A stretch of 6,028 nucleotides of DNA, taken from VRUE01 sp035266685. GTDB lineage: Bacteria; Actinomycetota; Thermoleophilia; Solirubrobacterales; 70-9. This document shows positions 1 through 5,409 of this stretch, in pieces. Both the position numbers and the translations under genes were made by a program. The notes beneath the pieces were generated by a model. That model had not been told where the DNA came from. It made no database searches and worked only from the letters and a program-made list of their open reading frames with translations. Every line of letters starts with the position of its first letter. Within the stretch, counting starts at the first letter, position 1. Location: positions 1-6,028 of the forward strand of contig DATFMX010000103.1 in NCBI GenBank assembly GCA_035266685.1, in the 5' to 3' direction.

Positions 1-102
1 GCGCAGCCAGTCGAGGTAGTCGAGGCACTTCCAGTCCGCGTCAAACCACGCCCGCAGCTCCGCGTAGGAGGTCGGATAGTCCTGGCCGGCGCTGGGCACC
101 AT
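1..102 (-). CDS. IS1595/ISXO2-like transposase, N-terminal fragment (cut by window edge)
   Basis: The first 34 codons of a minus-strand gene that runs out of the window at base 1. The residues after the start include GQDYPTSYAELRAWFDADWK, followed by CLDYLDWLR. This matches the family pattern in which IS1595/ISXO2 transposases begin with a D-Y-P / E-L / W-F segment and then a 'C-x-x-Y-L-x-x-L-R-W' helix just before a zinc ribbon, which would lie outside the window. The start ATG (102-100) has no Shine-Dalgarno. It follows TAGCAT by six bases, the spacing of a leaderless promoter. The product would be a DDE-type transposase acting on its element's inverted ends; the catalytic domain cannot be seen, so intactness is unknown. 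It is divergent from the low-GC gene at 258. The call rests on recalled family resemblance over only 34 residues. Confidence 0.62.
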   Translation of the reverse strand, partial: MVPSAGQDYPTSYAELRAWFDADWKCLDYLDWLR

Positions 103-108
103 CCAGGC

Positions 109-114
109 ATGCTA
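109..114 (-). promoter_or_regulatory. Putative -10 box for leaderless transposase transcript
   Basis: On the minus strand TAGCAT fits the actinobacterial -10 consensus TANNNT. It lies six bases before the transposase ATG, so transcription would begin at or next to the start codon. I see no convincing -35. Confidence 0.4.
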
Positions 115-119
115 CGGCA

Positions 120-172
120 CTTAGATGGAGACCCCAGTTCCTCAGATTGCATATCGCCGCTCCGCGACATTC
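120..172 (+). repeat. Degenerate inverted copy of the repeat found in 1014-1085
   Basis: Two blocks recur in the same order on the opposite strand of 1014-1085. The first is CTTAG followed by ATGGAGA (120-131); the other copy has CTTAG-CG-ATGGAGA. The second is a 28-base block at 145-172 that begins GATTGCATATCGCCGCT and ends CGCGACATTC. It matches the reverse complement of 1014-1041 with one mismatch. Between the blocks this copy has 13 bases where the other has 30, including a 7-bp hairpin that is missing here. The copy occupies the divergent region between the transposase start and the low-GC gene, so it could also hold regulatory sites. Its orientation is opposite to the copy beyond the gene. 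Confidence 0.75.
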
Positions 173-244
173 CCGGAGAGGCACACCGCCTCGCGCGGCT
201 CGCGTCGTCGCCACATGCAAGCAAGCAAACGCCTGGGTCGCAGA

Positions 245-250
245 TAAGCT
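245..250 (+). promoter_or_regulatory. Putative -10 box for the low-GC membrane-protein gene
   Basis: TAAGCT fits TANNNT and lies seven bases before the ATG at 258, the arrangement expected for a leaderless message. It is the main reason for choosing that ATG over the in-frame TTG at 147. No -35 is evident. Confidence 0.35.
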
Positions 251-257
251 CGGCGCG

Positions 258-989
258 ATGGGGCGCATCAAATTTGCGGCATGGCTCACTGCGCAGGCAT
301 TTCAGGAGCATCCGATCCTAATCCCTGTCTCGATTGCGGTGCTTGACGCGATAGCGGGATTCATAGCCCAGCCGCTTGCTGACGGTTCAAAGGATCTCAA
401 CTCTCTTGAGGCATTTGCGATCGGGGCATTGGCTGGGACGGTATTGCTATTGCTGTTGATCTTTGCCTATTACTGGGGAACTGCTCCGAGGCGCATCTTG
501 GCAGTCAAAGTTGACTCCTTGAGTGAAAAGCTCGATCAAATTGAGCAGCAATTGATTGTGGTAGCCCAACAGGTTATGGGGGATCCAACCGACTTGATCC
601 CGGTCTACCAAGAGTGCAGATCCGAGATTCGCGAATCGATCCGAAAGATCGGAAATGCCGCTGAGTCGGACCAGCTTTGGGGGTTCTTAGATCGTTTGCC
701 AAGTGACCATTGGCGAAAGGAGAAACAAACCCTGCGCGACAGTCCTTGGGGCCGCGATCACTACGGTACGTTGGATGCTGCATATGGTCACGTCGATCGA
801 CTCAACACGGCATCTTCGACGCGTTGGTTCAAGCGCGAGGTTCGCGAGGGTGATGATTTGGATTTCGCCCTATCCGACTTACTTGAAGCGGATCAAGCTC
901 TCTCGGAACAACTAGGCGACCTCTCATTCGCCGAATTGGCTGGTGATGGAAACCAGCTGGAGCTGGAAGAGGGTGATGAATTGGCCTAG
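258..989 (+). CDS. Hypothetical membrane protein: two TM segments, coiled coil, acidic tail
   Basis: A 243-residue protein I do not recognise. Hydrophobic segments at about residues 19-40 and 52-74 suggest a membrane hairpin. Basic residues (PRR) then follow, and a regular heptad series V85, L88, L92, I95, L99, V102, V106 predicts a coiled coil, hence likely oligomerisation. The rest (about 110-243) is charged and mostly helical in character, probably cytoplasmic, and ends in a Glu/Asp-rich tail. I see no catalytic motif. An in-frame TTG at 147 would add 37 residues rich in Arg and Pro. I prefer the ATG at 258 because TAAGCT lies seven bases upstream and the extension overlaps a repeat. GC is about 50-55% in sampled lines against over 70% in the ser genes, and codons such as TTG, ATT and GGA are common, which suggests transfer. 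Flanking inverted repeats and a neighbouring transposase fit cargo. That this is a real gene is likely; its function is unknown. Confidence 0.75.
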   Translation: MGRIKFAAWLTAQAFQEHPILIPVSIAVLDAIAGFIAQPLADGSKDLNSLEAFAIGALAGTVLLLLLIFAYYWGTAPRRILAVKVDSLSEKLDQIEQQLIVVAQQVMGDPTDLIPVYQECRSEIRESIRKIGNAAESDQLWGFLDRLPSDHWRKEKQTLRDSPWGRDHYGTLDAAYGHVDRLNTASSTRWFKREVREGDDLDFALSDLLEADQALSEQLGDLSFAELAGDGNQLELEEGDELA

Positions 990-1139
990 GGGAGCCCCGG
1001 TCGGCCCGCGGGCGAATGTCGCGAAGCGGCGATATGCAATCCGATTTCCGCGCGGCGATAGCCGCGCAGCATCTCCATCGCTAAGCGCGAAGCGCGTGCG
1101 ATTCAATTCGCACGCGGGCCGACCGGGGCTCTCCCTGGC
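984..1139. repeat. Structured palindromic element between convergent genes
   Basis: The outer arms 992-1017 and 1106-1131 are reverse complements over 26 bases with one mismatch (1011/1112). The pairing extends to 989/1134 with one more mismatch, and weakly to 984/1139. Inside are an inner stem 1029-1037 with 1069-1081 (nine pairs, one 4-base bulge, CTCC), a perfect 7-bp stem 1050-1056/1061-1067 with loop GATA, and a 9-bp hairpin at 1093-1116 that competes with the outer stem. The element begins at the stop codon of the low-GC gene (987-989) and ends just before the cupin stop (1140-1142). It could act as a bidirectional terminator, but there is no T-run. The inverted arms and the second partial copy at 120-172 fit a MITE-like or other mobile repeat better. 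Confidence 0.75.
1093..1116. repeat. Perfect 9-bp hairpin, 6-base loop
   Basis: CGCGTGCGA and TCGCACGCG are perfect reverse complements separated by TTCAAT. The right arm overlaps the outer right arm of the larger element, so the two folds are mutually exclusive in a single strand. There is no following T-tract, so this is not a canonical intrinsic terminator. Confidence 0.6.
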
Positions 1140-1571
1140 TCAGGCCCCAGGCGGGCCGTCGCCGAAGCGGGACTCCTCGCCGGGCGGCAGCTTGCCGTCT
1201 CGGCCTACGTAGCCGTCCTTGCCGCCGACGACGATGTAGACGGCGTCCTCGCTGTCGCTGAGGTTGCGGAGCTTGCGGATCGTCGGGGCGTCGACGCGGG
1301 CCAGGCCGCCCGCCTCGAGGCGGTGGGTCGAGCCGTCGCCGAACTCGATCTCGATCTCGCCGCGGTGGACGAAGTAGAGCTCCTCCTGCTCCTCGTGCAG
1401 GTGACGGCCGGTCTCGTAGGAGGGTGGGATGACGATCGCGTTGACGCCGAAGTCGGTGACGTCGAGGCCCTTGCGGATCTTGCGGAAGCCGTATCCCTCG
1501 CCGAGGTCGGAGAGGTTGGCGACCGCGTAGCCATCGCCCTTCAAAGCGCCGTTCTCGGCGGTCTCCGACAT
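1140..1571 (-). CDS. Single-domain cupin protein
   Basis: A 143-residue small beta-barrel protein of the cupin superfamily. Cupin motif 1 is clear: G55-R-H57-L-H59, then E64 and G71 with the usual spacing. In motif 2 (G89 to N103) the fourth metal ligand, normally His, is R99. The site would therefore have three protein ligands, or bind metal differently. The tail contains GGKDGYVGRDG, which I recall as typical of a group of small actinobacterial cupins without assigned activity. Cupins may be enzymes, isomerases or sugar/ligand sensors; nothing here decides. I chose the ATG at 1571-1569 (MSETAENG) because TACGAT lies seven bases upstream. The alternative ATG at 1580-1578 would add three residues (MRR) and overlaps that box. 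The gene is divergent from serC across a short gap and convergent with the low-GC gene. Confidence 0.85.
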   Translation of the reverse strand: MSETAENGALKGDGYAVANLSDLGEGYGFRKIRKGLDVTDFGVNAIVIPPSYETGRHLHEEQEELYFVHRGEIEIEFGDGSTHRLEAGGLARVDAPTIRKLRNLSDSEDAVYIVVGGKDGYVGRDGKLPPGEESRFGDGPPGA

Positions 1572-1578
1572 GCGCCGC

Positions 1579-1584
1579 ATCGTA
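1579..1584 (-). promoter_or_regulatory. Putative -10 box for leaderless cupin transcript
   Basis: On the minus strand TACGAT fits TANNNT and lies seven bases before the ATG at 1571. A minus-strand TTGACC at 1610-1605 resembles a -35, but the 20-base spacer is too long to be convincing. If correct, the box excludes the upstream ATG at 1580. Confidence 0.4.
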
Positions 1585-1608
1585 CGCCAAGACGCCTCGG
1601 CGAGGTCA

Positions 1609-1620
1609 ACCCGCGCGGGT
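1609..1620. promoter_or_regulatory. 12-bp perfect palindrome in the cupin/serC divergent region
   Basis: ACCCGCGCGGGT is its own reverse complement and lies in the short gap between divergent starts, just upstream of the proposed serC -10. A second, imperfect dyad, CCTCG-G-CGAGG, is adjacent at 1595-1605. Such placement suits an operator for a dimeric regulator acting on one or both genes. Palindromes of this length also arise by chance in GC-rich DNA, so function is a guess. Confidence 0.3.
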
Positions 1621-1623
1621 CAA

Positions 1624-1629
1624 TAACCT
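1624..1629 (+). promoter_or_regulatory. Putative -10 box for serC
   Basis: TAACCT fits TANNNT and lies nine bases before the serC ATG. No Shine-Dalgarno is visible between box and start, so a leaderless or near-leaderless message for the whole ser series is plausible. No clear -35 is seen. Confidence 0.35.
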
Positions 1630-1638
1630 TGGCCGCCG

Positions 1639-2778
1639 ATGGCTACCACGACCTCAGTGCAGATCCCGGCGGAGCTGAAGCCCGCCGACGGGCGCTTCGG
1701 CTGCGGCCCCTCGAAGGTCCGCCCGGAGGCGCTGGCGGCGCTCGGCGAGCGCGCCGACCTGATGGGCACCTCGCACCGCCAGGCGCCCGTGCGCGAGCTG
1801 GTCGGCCGGGTGCGCGACGGGCTCTCGGAGCTGCTCGGCCTGCCCGAGGGCTACGAGGTGGCGCTCGGCAACGGCGGCACCACCGCCTTCTGGGACGCCG
1901 CCGCCGCCTGGTTGGTGCGCGAGCGCGCCCTGCACCTGACCTACGGCGAGTTCTCCGGCAAGTTCGCCAAGGTGACGACGGGAGCGCCCTTCCTCGCCGA
2001 CCCGATCCTGATCGAGGCCGAGCCCGGTGACGCGCCGGAACCCGCCGCCGACCCGGCGGCCGACGTCATCGCCTGGGCGCACAACGAGACCTCGACCGGC
2101 GTGATGGTGGATGTACAGCGGCCACAGGGCGCTGGCGACGCCCTCGTGCTGGTCGACGCGACCTCGGGCGCCGGCGGCCTGCCGCTCGACGCGAGCCAGG
2201 CCGATGCCTACTACTTCGCCCCGCAGAAGGGCCTCGGCGCCGACGGCGGGCTCTGGCTGGCGGCGCTCAGCCCGGCCGCGATCGAGCGGATCGCGGAGCT
2301 CGACGGCGCAGCCGGGCGCTGGCAGCCCGCCTTCCTCTCGCTACAGACGGCGGTCGAGAACTCGCGCAAGAACCAGACCTACAACACGCCCGCCCTGGCG
2401 ACCCTGCTGCTGCTCGCCGACCAGATCGAGTGGATGCTGGCGGGCGGGGGTCTCGACTGGTGCGTGGGCCGCACTCGCGCTTCCTCCGGGCACCTCTACG
2501 GCTGGGCCGAGCAGGCCGACTTCGCGGCGCCGTTCGTCGCCGACCCGGCGAAGCGCTCGCTGGTCGTCGGCACGATCGACTTCGCCGAGCAGGTCGACGC
2601 CGCCGCCCTCGCCGCGACCCTGCGGGCCAACGGCATCGTCGACGTCGAGCCCTACCGCAAGCTGGGGCGCAACCAGCTGCGCGTCGGCATGTTCCCGGCG
2701 GTCGAGCCGGCCGACGTCGAAGCGCTCACGGCCTGCATCGACTGGACGATCGAGAACGCGCCCGAGGTGACCGAGTGA
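1639..2778 (+). CDS. serC: Phosphoserine aminotransferase, actinobacterial type
   Basis: A 379-residue cytoplasmic PLP enzyme (class V aminotransferase) converting 3-phosphohydroxypyruvate and glutamate to O-phosphoserine and 2-oxoglutarate, the second step of serine synthesis. The N-terminus has DGRFGCGPSKVRPE (17-30) followed by GTSHRQ (43-48), hallmarks of the mycobacterial-type SerC. GNGGTTAFW (77-85) forms part of the cofactor site, NETSTGV (149-155) is the loop after the core strand, and D173 in VDATSGAGG should pair with the PLP pyridine nitrogen. K197 in APQKGLG is the Schiff-base lysine. KNQTYNTPA (244-252) and a C-terminal domain with RVGMFP (348-353) follow. Length matches the family (Mycobacterium tuberculosis SerC is about 376 residues). 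The ATG at 1639 is the only start that fits the conserved N-terminus. The stop overlaps the serA start by four bases, so translation is probably coupled. Confidence 0.95.
   Translation: MATTTSVQIPAELKPADGRFGCGPSKVRPEALAALGERADLMGTSHRQAPVRELVGRVRDGLSELLGLPEGYEVALGNGGTTAFWDAAAAWLVRERALHLTYGEFSGKFAKVTTGAPFLADPILIEAEPGDAPEPAADPAADVIAWAHNETSTGVMVDVQRPQGAGDALVLVDATSGAGGLPLDASQADAYYFAPQKGLGADGGLWLAALSPAAIERIAELDGAAGRWQPAFLSLQTAVENSRKNQTYNTPALATLLLLADQIEWMLAGGGLDWCVGRTRASSGHLYGWAEQADFAAPFVADPAKRSLVVGTIDFAEQVDAAALAATLRANGIVDVEPYRKLGRNQLRVGMFPAVEPADVEALTACIDWTIENAPEVTE
2764..2767 (+). promoter_or_regulatory. Ribosome binding site deciding the serA start
   Basis: GAGG lies seven bases upstream of the GTG at 2775, within the last codons of serC. 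It supports the short serA form and coupling with serC, and argues against the long open frame upstream. Confidence 0.6.
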
Positions 2779-4355
2779 AGGTCCTGGTGCGCGAGAAGAT
2801 CGCCGACTCGGGCGTCGAGCTGCTGCGCCAGAGCTTCGACGTCGACCTAGGCCTGGAGATGAGCGAGCAGGAGCTGAGCGACGCGATCGCGGAGTACGAC
2901 GCTCTGCTGGTCCGCTCGGCGACCCAGGTGACGCCGGAGCTGATCGAGCGCGCCGAGCGGCTGAAGGTGATCGGCCGCGCCGGCACGGGCGTCGACAACG
3001 TCGACATCCCCGCCGCGACCCGCCGCGGCATCGTCGTCGCCAACGCGCCCGAATCGAACTCCGTCGCCGCCGCCGAGCACACGCTGGCGCTGATGCTGGC
3101 GCTCTGCCGCAACGTCGCCCGCGCCCACTCCTCGCTGACCGGCGGCGCCTGGGAGCGGCCCAAGTTCAAGGGGACCGAGCTCTACGGCAAGACGCTCGGC
3201 GTGATCGGCTTCGGCCGCATCGGCCAGCTCGTCGCCAAGCGCGCCCAGGCCTTCCAGATGGAGGTCATCGCCTTCGACAAGTTCGTCTCCGCCGAGCGCT
3301 TCCGCGAACTGGGGGTGGAGGGAGCCGACCAGCTCGAGGACCTGCTCGCCCGCGCCGACATCCTCACCCTGCACGTGCCGAAGACGCCGGACACCGTCGA
3401 CCTGATCGACGCCGGGGCGATCGCCGCGATGAAGGACGGGGCGCGCGTCGTCAACTGCGCCCGCGGCGAGCTGGTCGACCTCGACGCCCTGACGGCCGGC
3501 CTGGAGTCCGGCAAGCTGGGCGGCGCGGCGCTCGACGTCTTCCCCGCGGAGCCGTTCACCGACCATCCGATCTTCGGCCGCGACGACGTCGTCGTCACGC
3601 CGCACCTCGGCGCCTCGACGGCCGAGGCGCAGGACCGCGCCGGCGTGGTCACGGCGGAACAGGTGATCGCGGCGCTGAACGGCGGCGTCGTCACCAACGC
3701 GGTCAACATAGCCGCCATGCGCCCCGAGGAGATGGAGGCGCTGGCGCCCTTCGTGCCGCTCTGCGAAAAGCTCGGCCGGCTCGCCCAGGGGCTCGGCGAC
3801 GGCTCGATCGGCGGGGTCACGGTCGAGTTCCGCGGCCGTATCGCCGCCCACGACACCCGCCTGCTCGGCATCGCCGTGCTGGTCGGCATCCTCTCCGGCC
3901 ACACCGAGGAGCCGGTCAACCTGGTCAACGCGCCGCAGATGGCCGAGGAGCGGGGAATCGACCTGGTCGAGACGAAGGAGAGCGGCTCCGAGGACTTCAC
4001 CGAGCTGATCACCGTGCGGCTCGGCTCCGGCCCCGATGCGGTCGAGGTCGCCGGCACCGGCGTCGGGCCGCGCAACGAGCCCTACCTGGTCTCGGTCTGG
4101 GGCGAGAGCTTCTACCTGCCGTTCGCCGACCACCTGGCGGTCTTCCGCTACGCCGACCGTCCGGGGATGATCGGCCGGGTCGGCTCCTGTTTCGGCGAGG
4201 AGGGCGTGAACATCATCTCCGCCGCGGTCGGCGCCGAACCCGGCGGCGAGCAGGCGGTGATGGCGCTGACCACCGACGCGCCGGTGCGAGCCGAGACGAT
4301 CGAGAAGATCCTCGAGCTCGACGGGTTCTCGGTCGGCCGCTCGGTCGATCTCTAG
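2775..4355 (+). CDS. serA: D-3-phosphoglycerate dehydrogenase (long form with ASB and ACT domains)
   Basis: A 526-residue cytoplasmic enzyme oxidising 3-phosphoglycerate to 3-phosphohydroxypyruvate with NAD, the committed step of serine synthesis. The substrate domain contains RAGTGVDNVD (68-77). The Rossmann domain has GFGRIG (145-150) with acidic D168 after the second strand, favouring NAD. Catalytic residues are R230 (NCARGELVD), E259 (PAEP) and H277 (TPHLGAST). An allosteric substrate-binding domain spans about 313-450 and a C-terminal ACT domain about 453-526 (DRPGMIG, then GVNI), where serine would bind for feedback inhibition in relatives. Length is close to the roughly 528 residues of the mycobacterial enzyme. 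The reading frame is open back to about 2430, but homology begins at GTG 2775 (KVLVREKIADSG), which has GAGG seven bases upstream and overlaps the serC stop. The domain layout is complete and no key residue is missing. Confidence 0.97.
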   Translation: MKVLVREKIADSGVELLRQSFDVDLGLEMSEQELSDAIAEYDALLVRSATQVTPELIERAERLKVIGRAGTGVDNVDIPAATRRGIVVANAPESNSVAAAEHTLALMLALCRNVARAHSSLTGGAWERPKFKGTELYGKTLGVIGFGRIGQLVAKRAQAFQMEVIAFDKFVSAERFRELGVEGADQLEDLLARADILTLHVPKTPDTVDLIDAGAIAAMKDGARVVNCARGELVDLDALTAGLESGKLGGAALDVFPAEPFTDHPIFGRDDVVVTPHLGASTAEAQDRAGVVTAEQVIAALNGGVVTNAVNIAAMRPEEMEALAPFVPLCEKLGRLAQGLGDGSIGGVTVEFRGRIAAHDTRLLGIAVLVGILSGHTEEPVNLVNAPQMAEERGIDLVETKESGSEDFTELITVRLGSGPDAVEVAGTGVGPRNEPYLVSVWGESFYLPFADHLAVFRYADRPGMIGRVGSCFGEEGVNIISAAVGAEPGGEQAVMALTTDAPVRAETIEKILELDGFSVGRSVDL

Positions 4356-4358
4356 CGC

Positions 4359-4366
4359 GAGGTAGG
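4359..4366 (+). promoter_or_regulatory. Ribosome binding site for the MDR gene
   Basis: GAGGTAGG lies in the 19-base gap after serA. Its last AGG is eight bases before the ATG at 4375, a suitable distance. No promoter or terminator is seen in the gap, so co-transcription with serA is likely. Confidence 0.5.
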
Positions 4367-4374
4367 CTCCGCCG

Positions 4375-5409
4375 ATGAAGGCGGTGGTGCTGACCGGCGC
4401 GGGTGGCTATGAGGTCCTGCAGGTGCAGGAGCGTCCCGACCCGCCGGTCGGGCCGGGCGAGGTTCGGATCGCGGTCAGGGCGGCGGGGATCAACTTCGCC
4501 GACACGATGGCGCGCGTCGGGCTGTATCCGGACGCTCCCAAGCCGCCCTGCGTGCTCGGCTACGAGGTCGCCGGCGAGGTCGAGTCGGTGGGCGAGGGCG
4601 TCACCGAGCACGCGGTCGGCGACCGGGTCGTCGCCGGCACCCGTTTCGGCGGCCAGGCCGAGCTGGTCACGGTCGCCGCCTCGCAGGCCTGGCCGCTGCC
4701 CGAGGCGCTGAGCTTCGAGCAGGGCGCGGCGTTCCCGGTCAACTACGGCACCGCCTATGCGGCGCTGGTCGTGATGGGCGGGCTGCGCGAGGGCGATCGG
4801 GTGCTGATCCACGCCGCCGCCGGGGGCGTCGGCATCTCGGCGACGCAGATCGCGCGCAACATCGGCGCCGAGATCTTCGGCACCGCCTCGGCCTCCAAGC
4901 ACGAGGCGATCGAAGCTCAGGGCGTTCGCCACCCGATCGACTACCGCACGCTCGACTTCGAGCAGGAGGTGATGCGGATCACCGGCGGCGAGGGAGTCGA
5001 CCTGGCGATCGACGCCCTCGGCCCGACCTCGTTCCGCAAGGACTACCGGCTGCTGCGTCAAGGCGGGCGCCTGGTGATGTACGGGATCTCGGAGAACTCG
5101 CGCGAGGGCCGTCGCGACATCGCCGCGACGCTGAAGGGCCTCGCGGCGATGCCGACGGCGACGATGCCCTGGTGGAAGAGCCTGATGATGATGAACGAGA
5201 ACAAGGGCGTCTTCGGCCTCAACATGCTCAAGTGGTGGGACGCCGAGGGCGACTTCGACCGCCTCGTCGATCCCCTGATGGCCGATCTGCAAAGCGGCAG
5301 CCTGCAACCCGTCGTTGCCGAGGCCTTTCCCTTCGAGCGGGCGGGCGACGCGCACAGATTTATCGCCGAACGCCGCAACGTAGGCAAGGTCGTGTTGTTC
5401 CCTAACTAG
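4375..5409 (+). CDS. MDR-family oxidoreductase, VAT-1/quinone-oxidoreductase-like
   Basis: A 344-residue medium-chain dehydrogenase/reductase. The N-terminal GroES-like domain has GPGEVRIAVRAAGINFAD (27-43) and GYEVAGEVESVGEGV (62-76). NYGTAYAAL (123-131) precedes the nucleotide-binding domain, whose glycine-rich motif is AAAGGVG (147-153). S172 and K175 (SASKHE) sit where NADPH-preferring relatives bind the 2'-phosphate. I do not see the zinc-coordinating cysteine cluster of alcohol dehydrogenases, so a zinc-independent NADPH reductase of quinones or enones is expected. The insertion with MPWWKSLMMMNENKGVFGLNM (about 264-284) recalls VAT-1-type proteins more than classic Qor. The exact substrate cannot be read from the sequence. 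The gene sits 19 bases after serA with its own ribosome binding site and overlaps the next start by one base (TAGTG). A role in serine metabolism is not implied by its family. Confidence 0.88.
   Translation: MKAVVLTGAGGYEVLQVQERPDPPVGPGEVRIAVRAAGINFADTMARVGLYPDAPKPPCVLGYEVAGEVESVGEGVTEHAVGDRVVAGTRFGGQAELVTVAASQAWPLPEALSFEQGAAFPVNYGTAYAALVVMGGLREGDRVLIHAAAGGVGISATQIARNIGAEIFGTASASKHEAIEAQGVRHPIDYRTLDFEQEVMRITGGEGVDLAIDALGPTSFRKDYRLLRQGGRLVMYGISENSREGRRDIAATLKGLAAMPTATMPWWKSLMMMNENKGVFGLNMLKWWDAEGDFDRLVDPLMADLQSGSLQPVVAEAFPFERAGDAHRFIAERRNVGKVVLFPN

Noticed and set aside
147..257. TTG-started 37-residue extension of the low-GC membrane protein
   Set aside because: The extension is Arg/Pro-rich and overlaps the 145-172 repeat. 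The ATG at 258 has TAAGCT seven bases upstream. The extension remains possible but is less likely.
989..1134. Intrinsic terminator or tRNA-like fold
   Set aside because: The stem is strong, but no T-run follows on either strand and the roughly 88-base loop is too large for a simple terminator. The inner stems do not match tRNA arm sizes or conserved bases.
984..1139. Retron ncRNA or CRISPR remnant
   Set aside because: No reverse transcriptase or cas gene is present, no repeat-spacer periodicity is seen, and the arms are longer than typical retron a1/a2 pairs.
1323..2030. Plus-strand frame across the cupin gene and into serC
   Set aside because: It is antisense to a clear cupin and then out of frame with serC. 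Its translation becomes Arg/Ala/Pro low-complexity.
2430..2774. Long N-terminal extension of SerA (frame open from 2430)
   Set aside because: The extra residues are Arg/Gly-rich shadow of serC in another frame. SerA homology starts at GTG 2775, which has a ribosome binding site.
2847..4133. Long minus-strand open frame (428 codons) antisense to serA
   Set aside because: It is a composition shadow in high-GC DNA. It has Asp/Arg/Gly/Val-rich sequence without domains and lies opposite a fully conserved enzyme.
4213..5355. Minus-strand open frame (380 codons) antisense to the MDR gene
   Set aside because: Same cause: shadow translation with an Arg/His/Ala-rich product and no recognisable fold.
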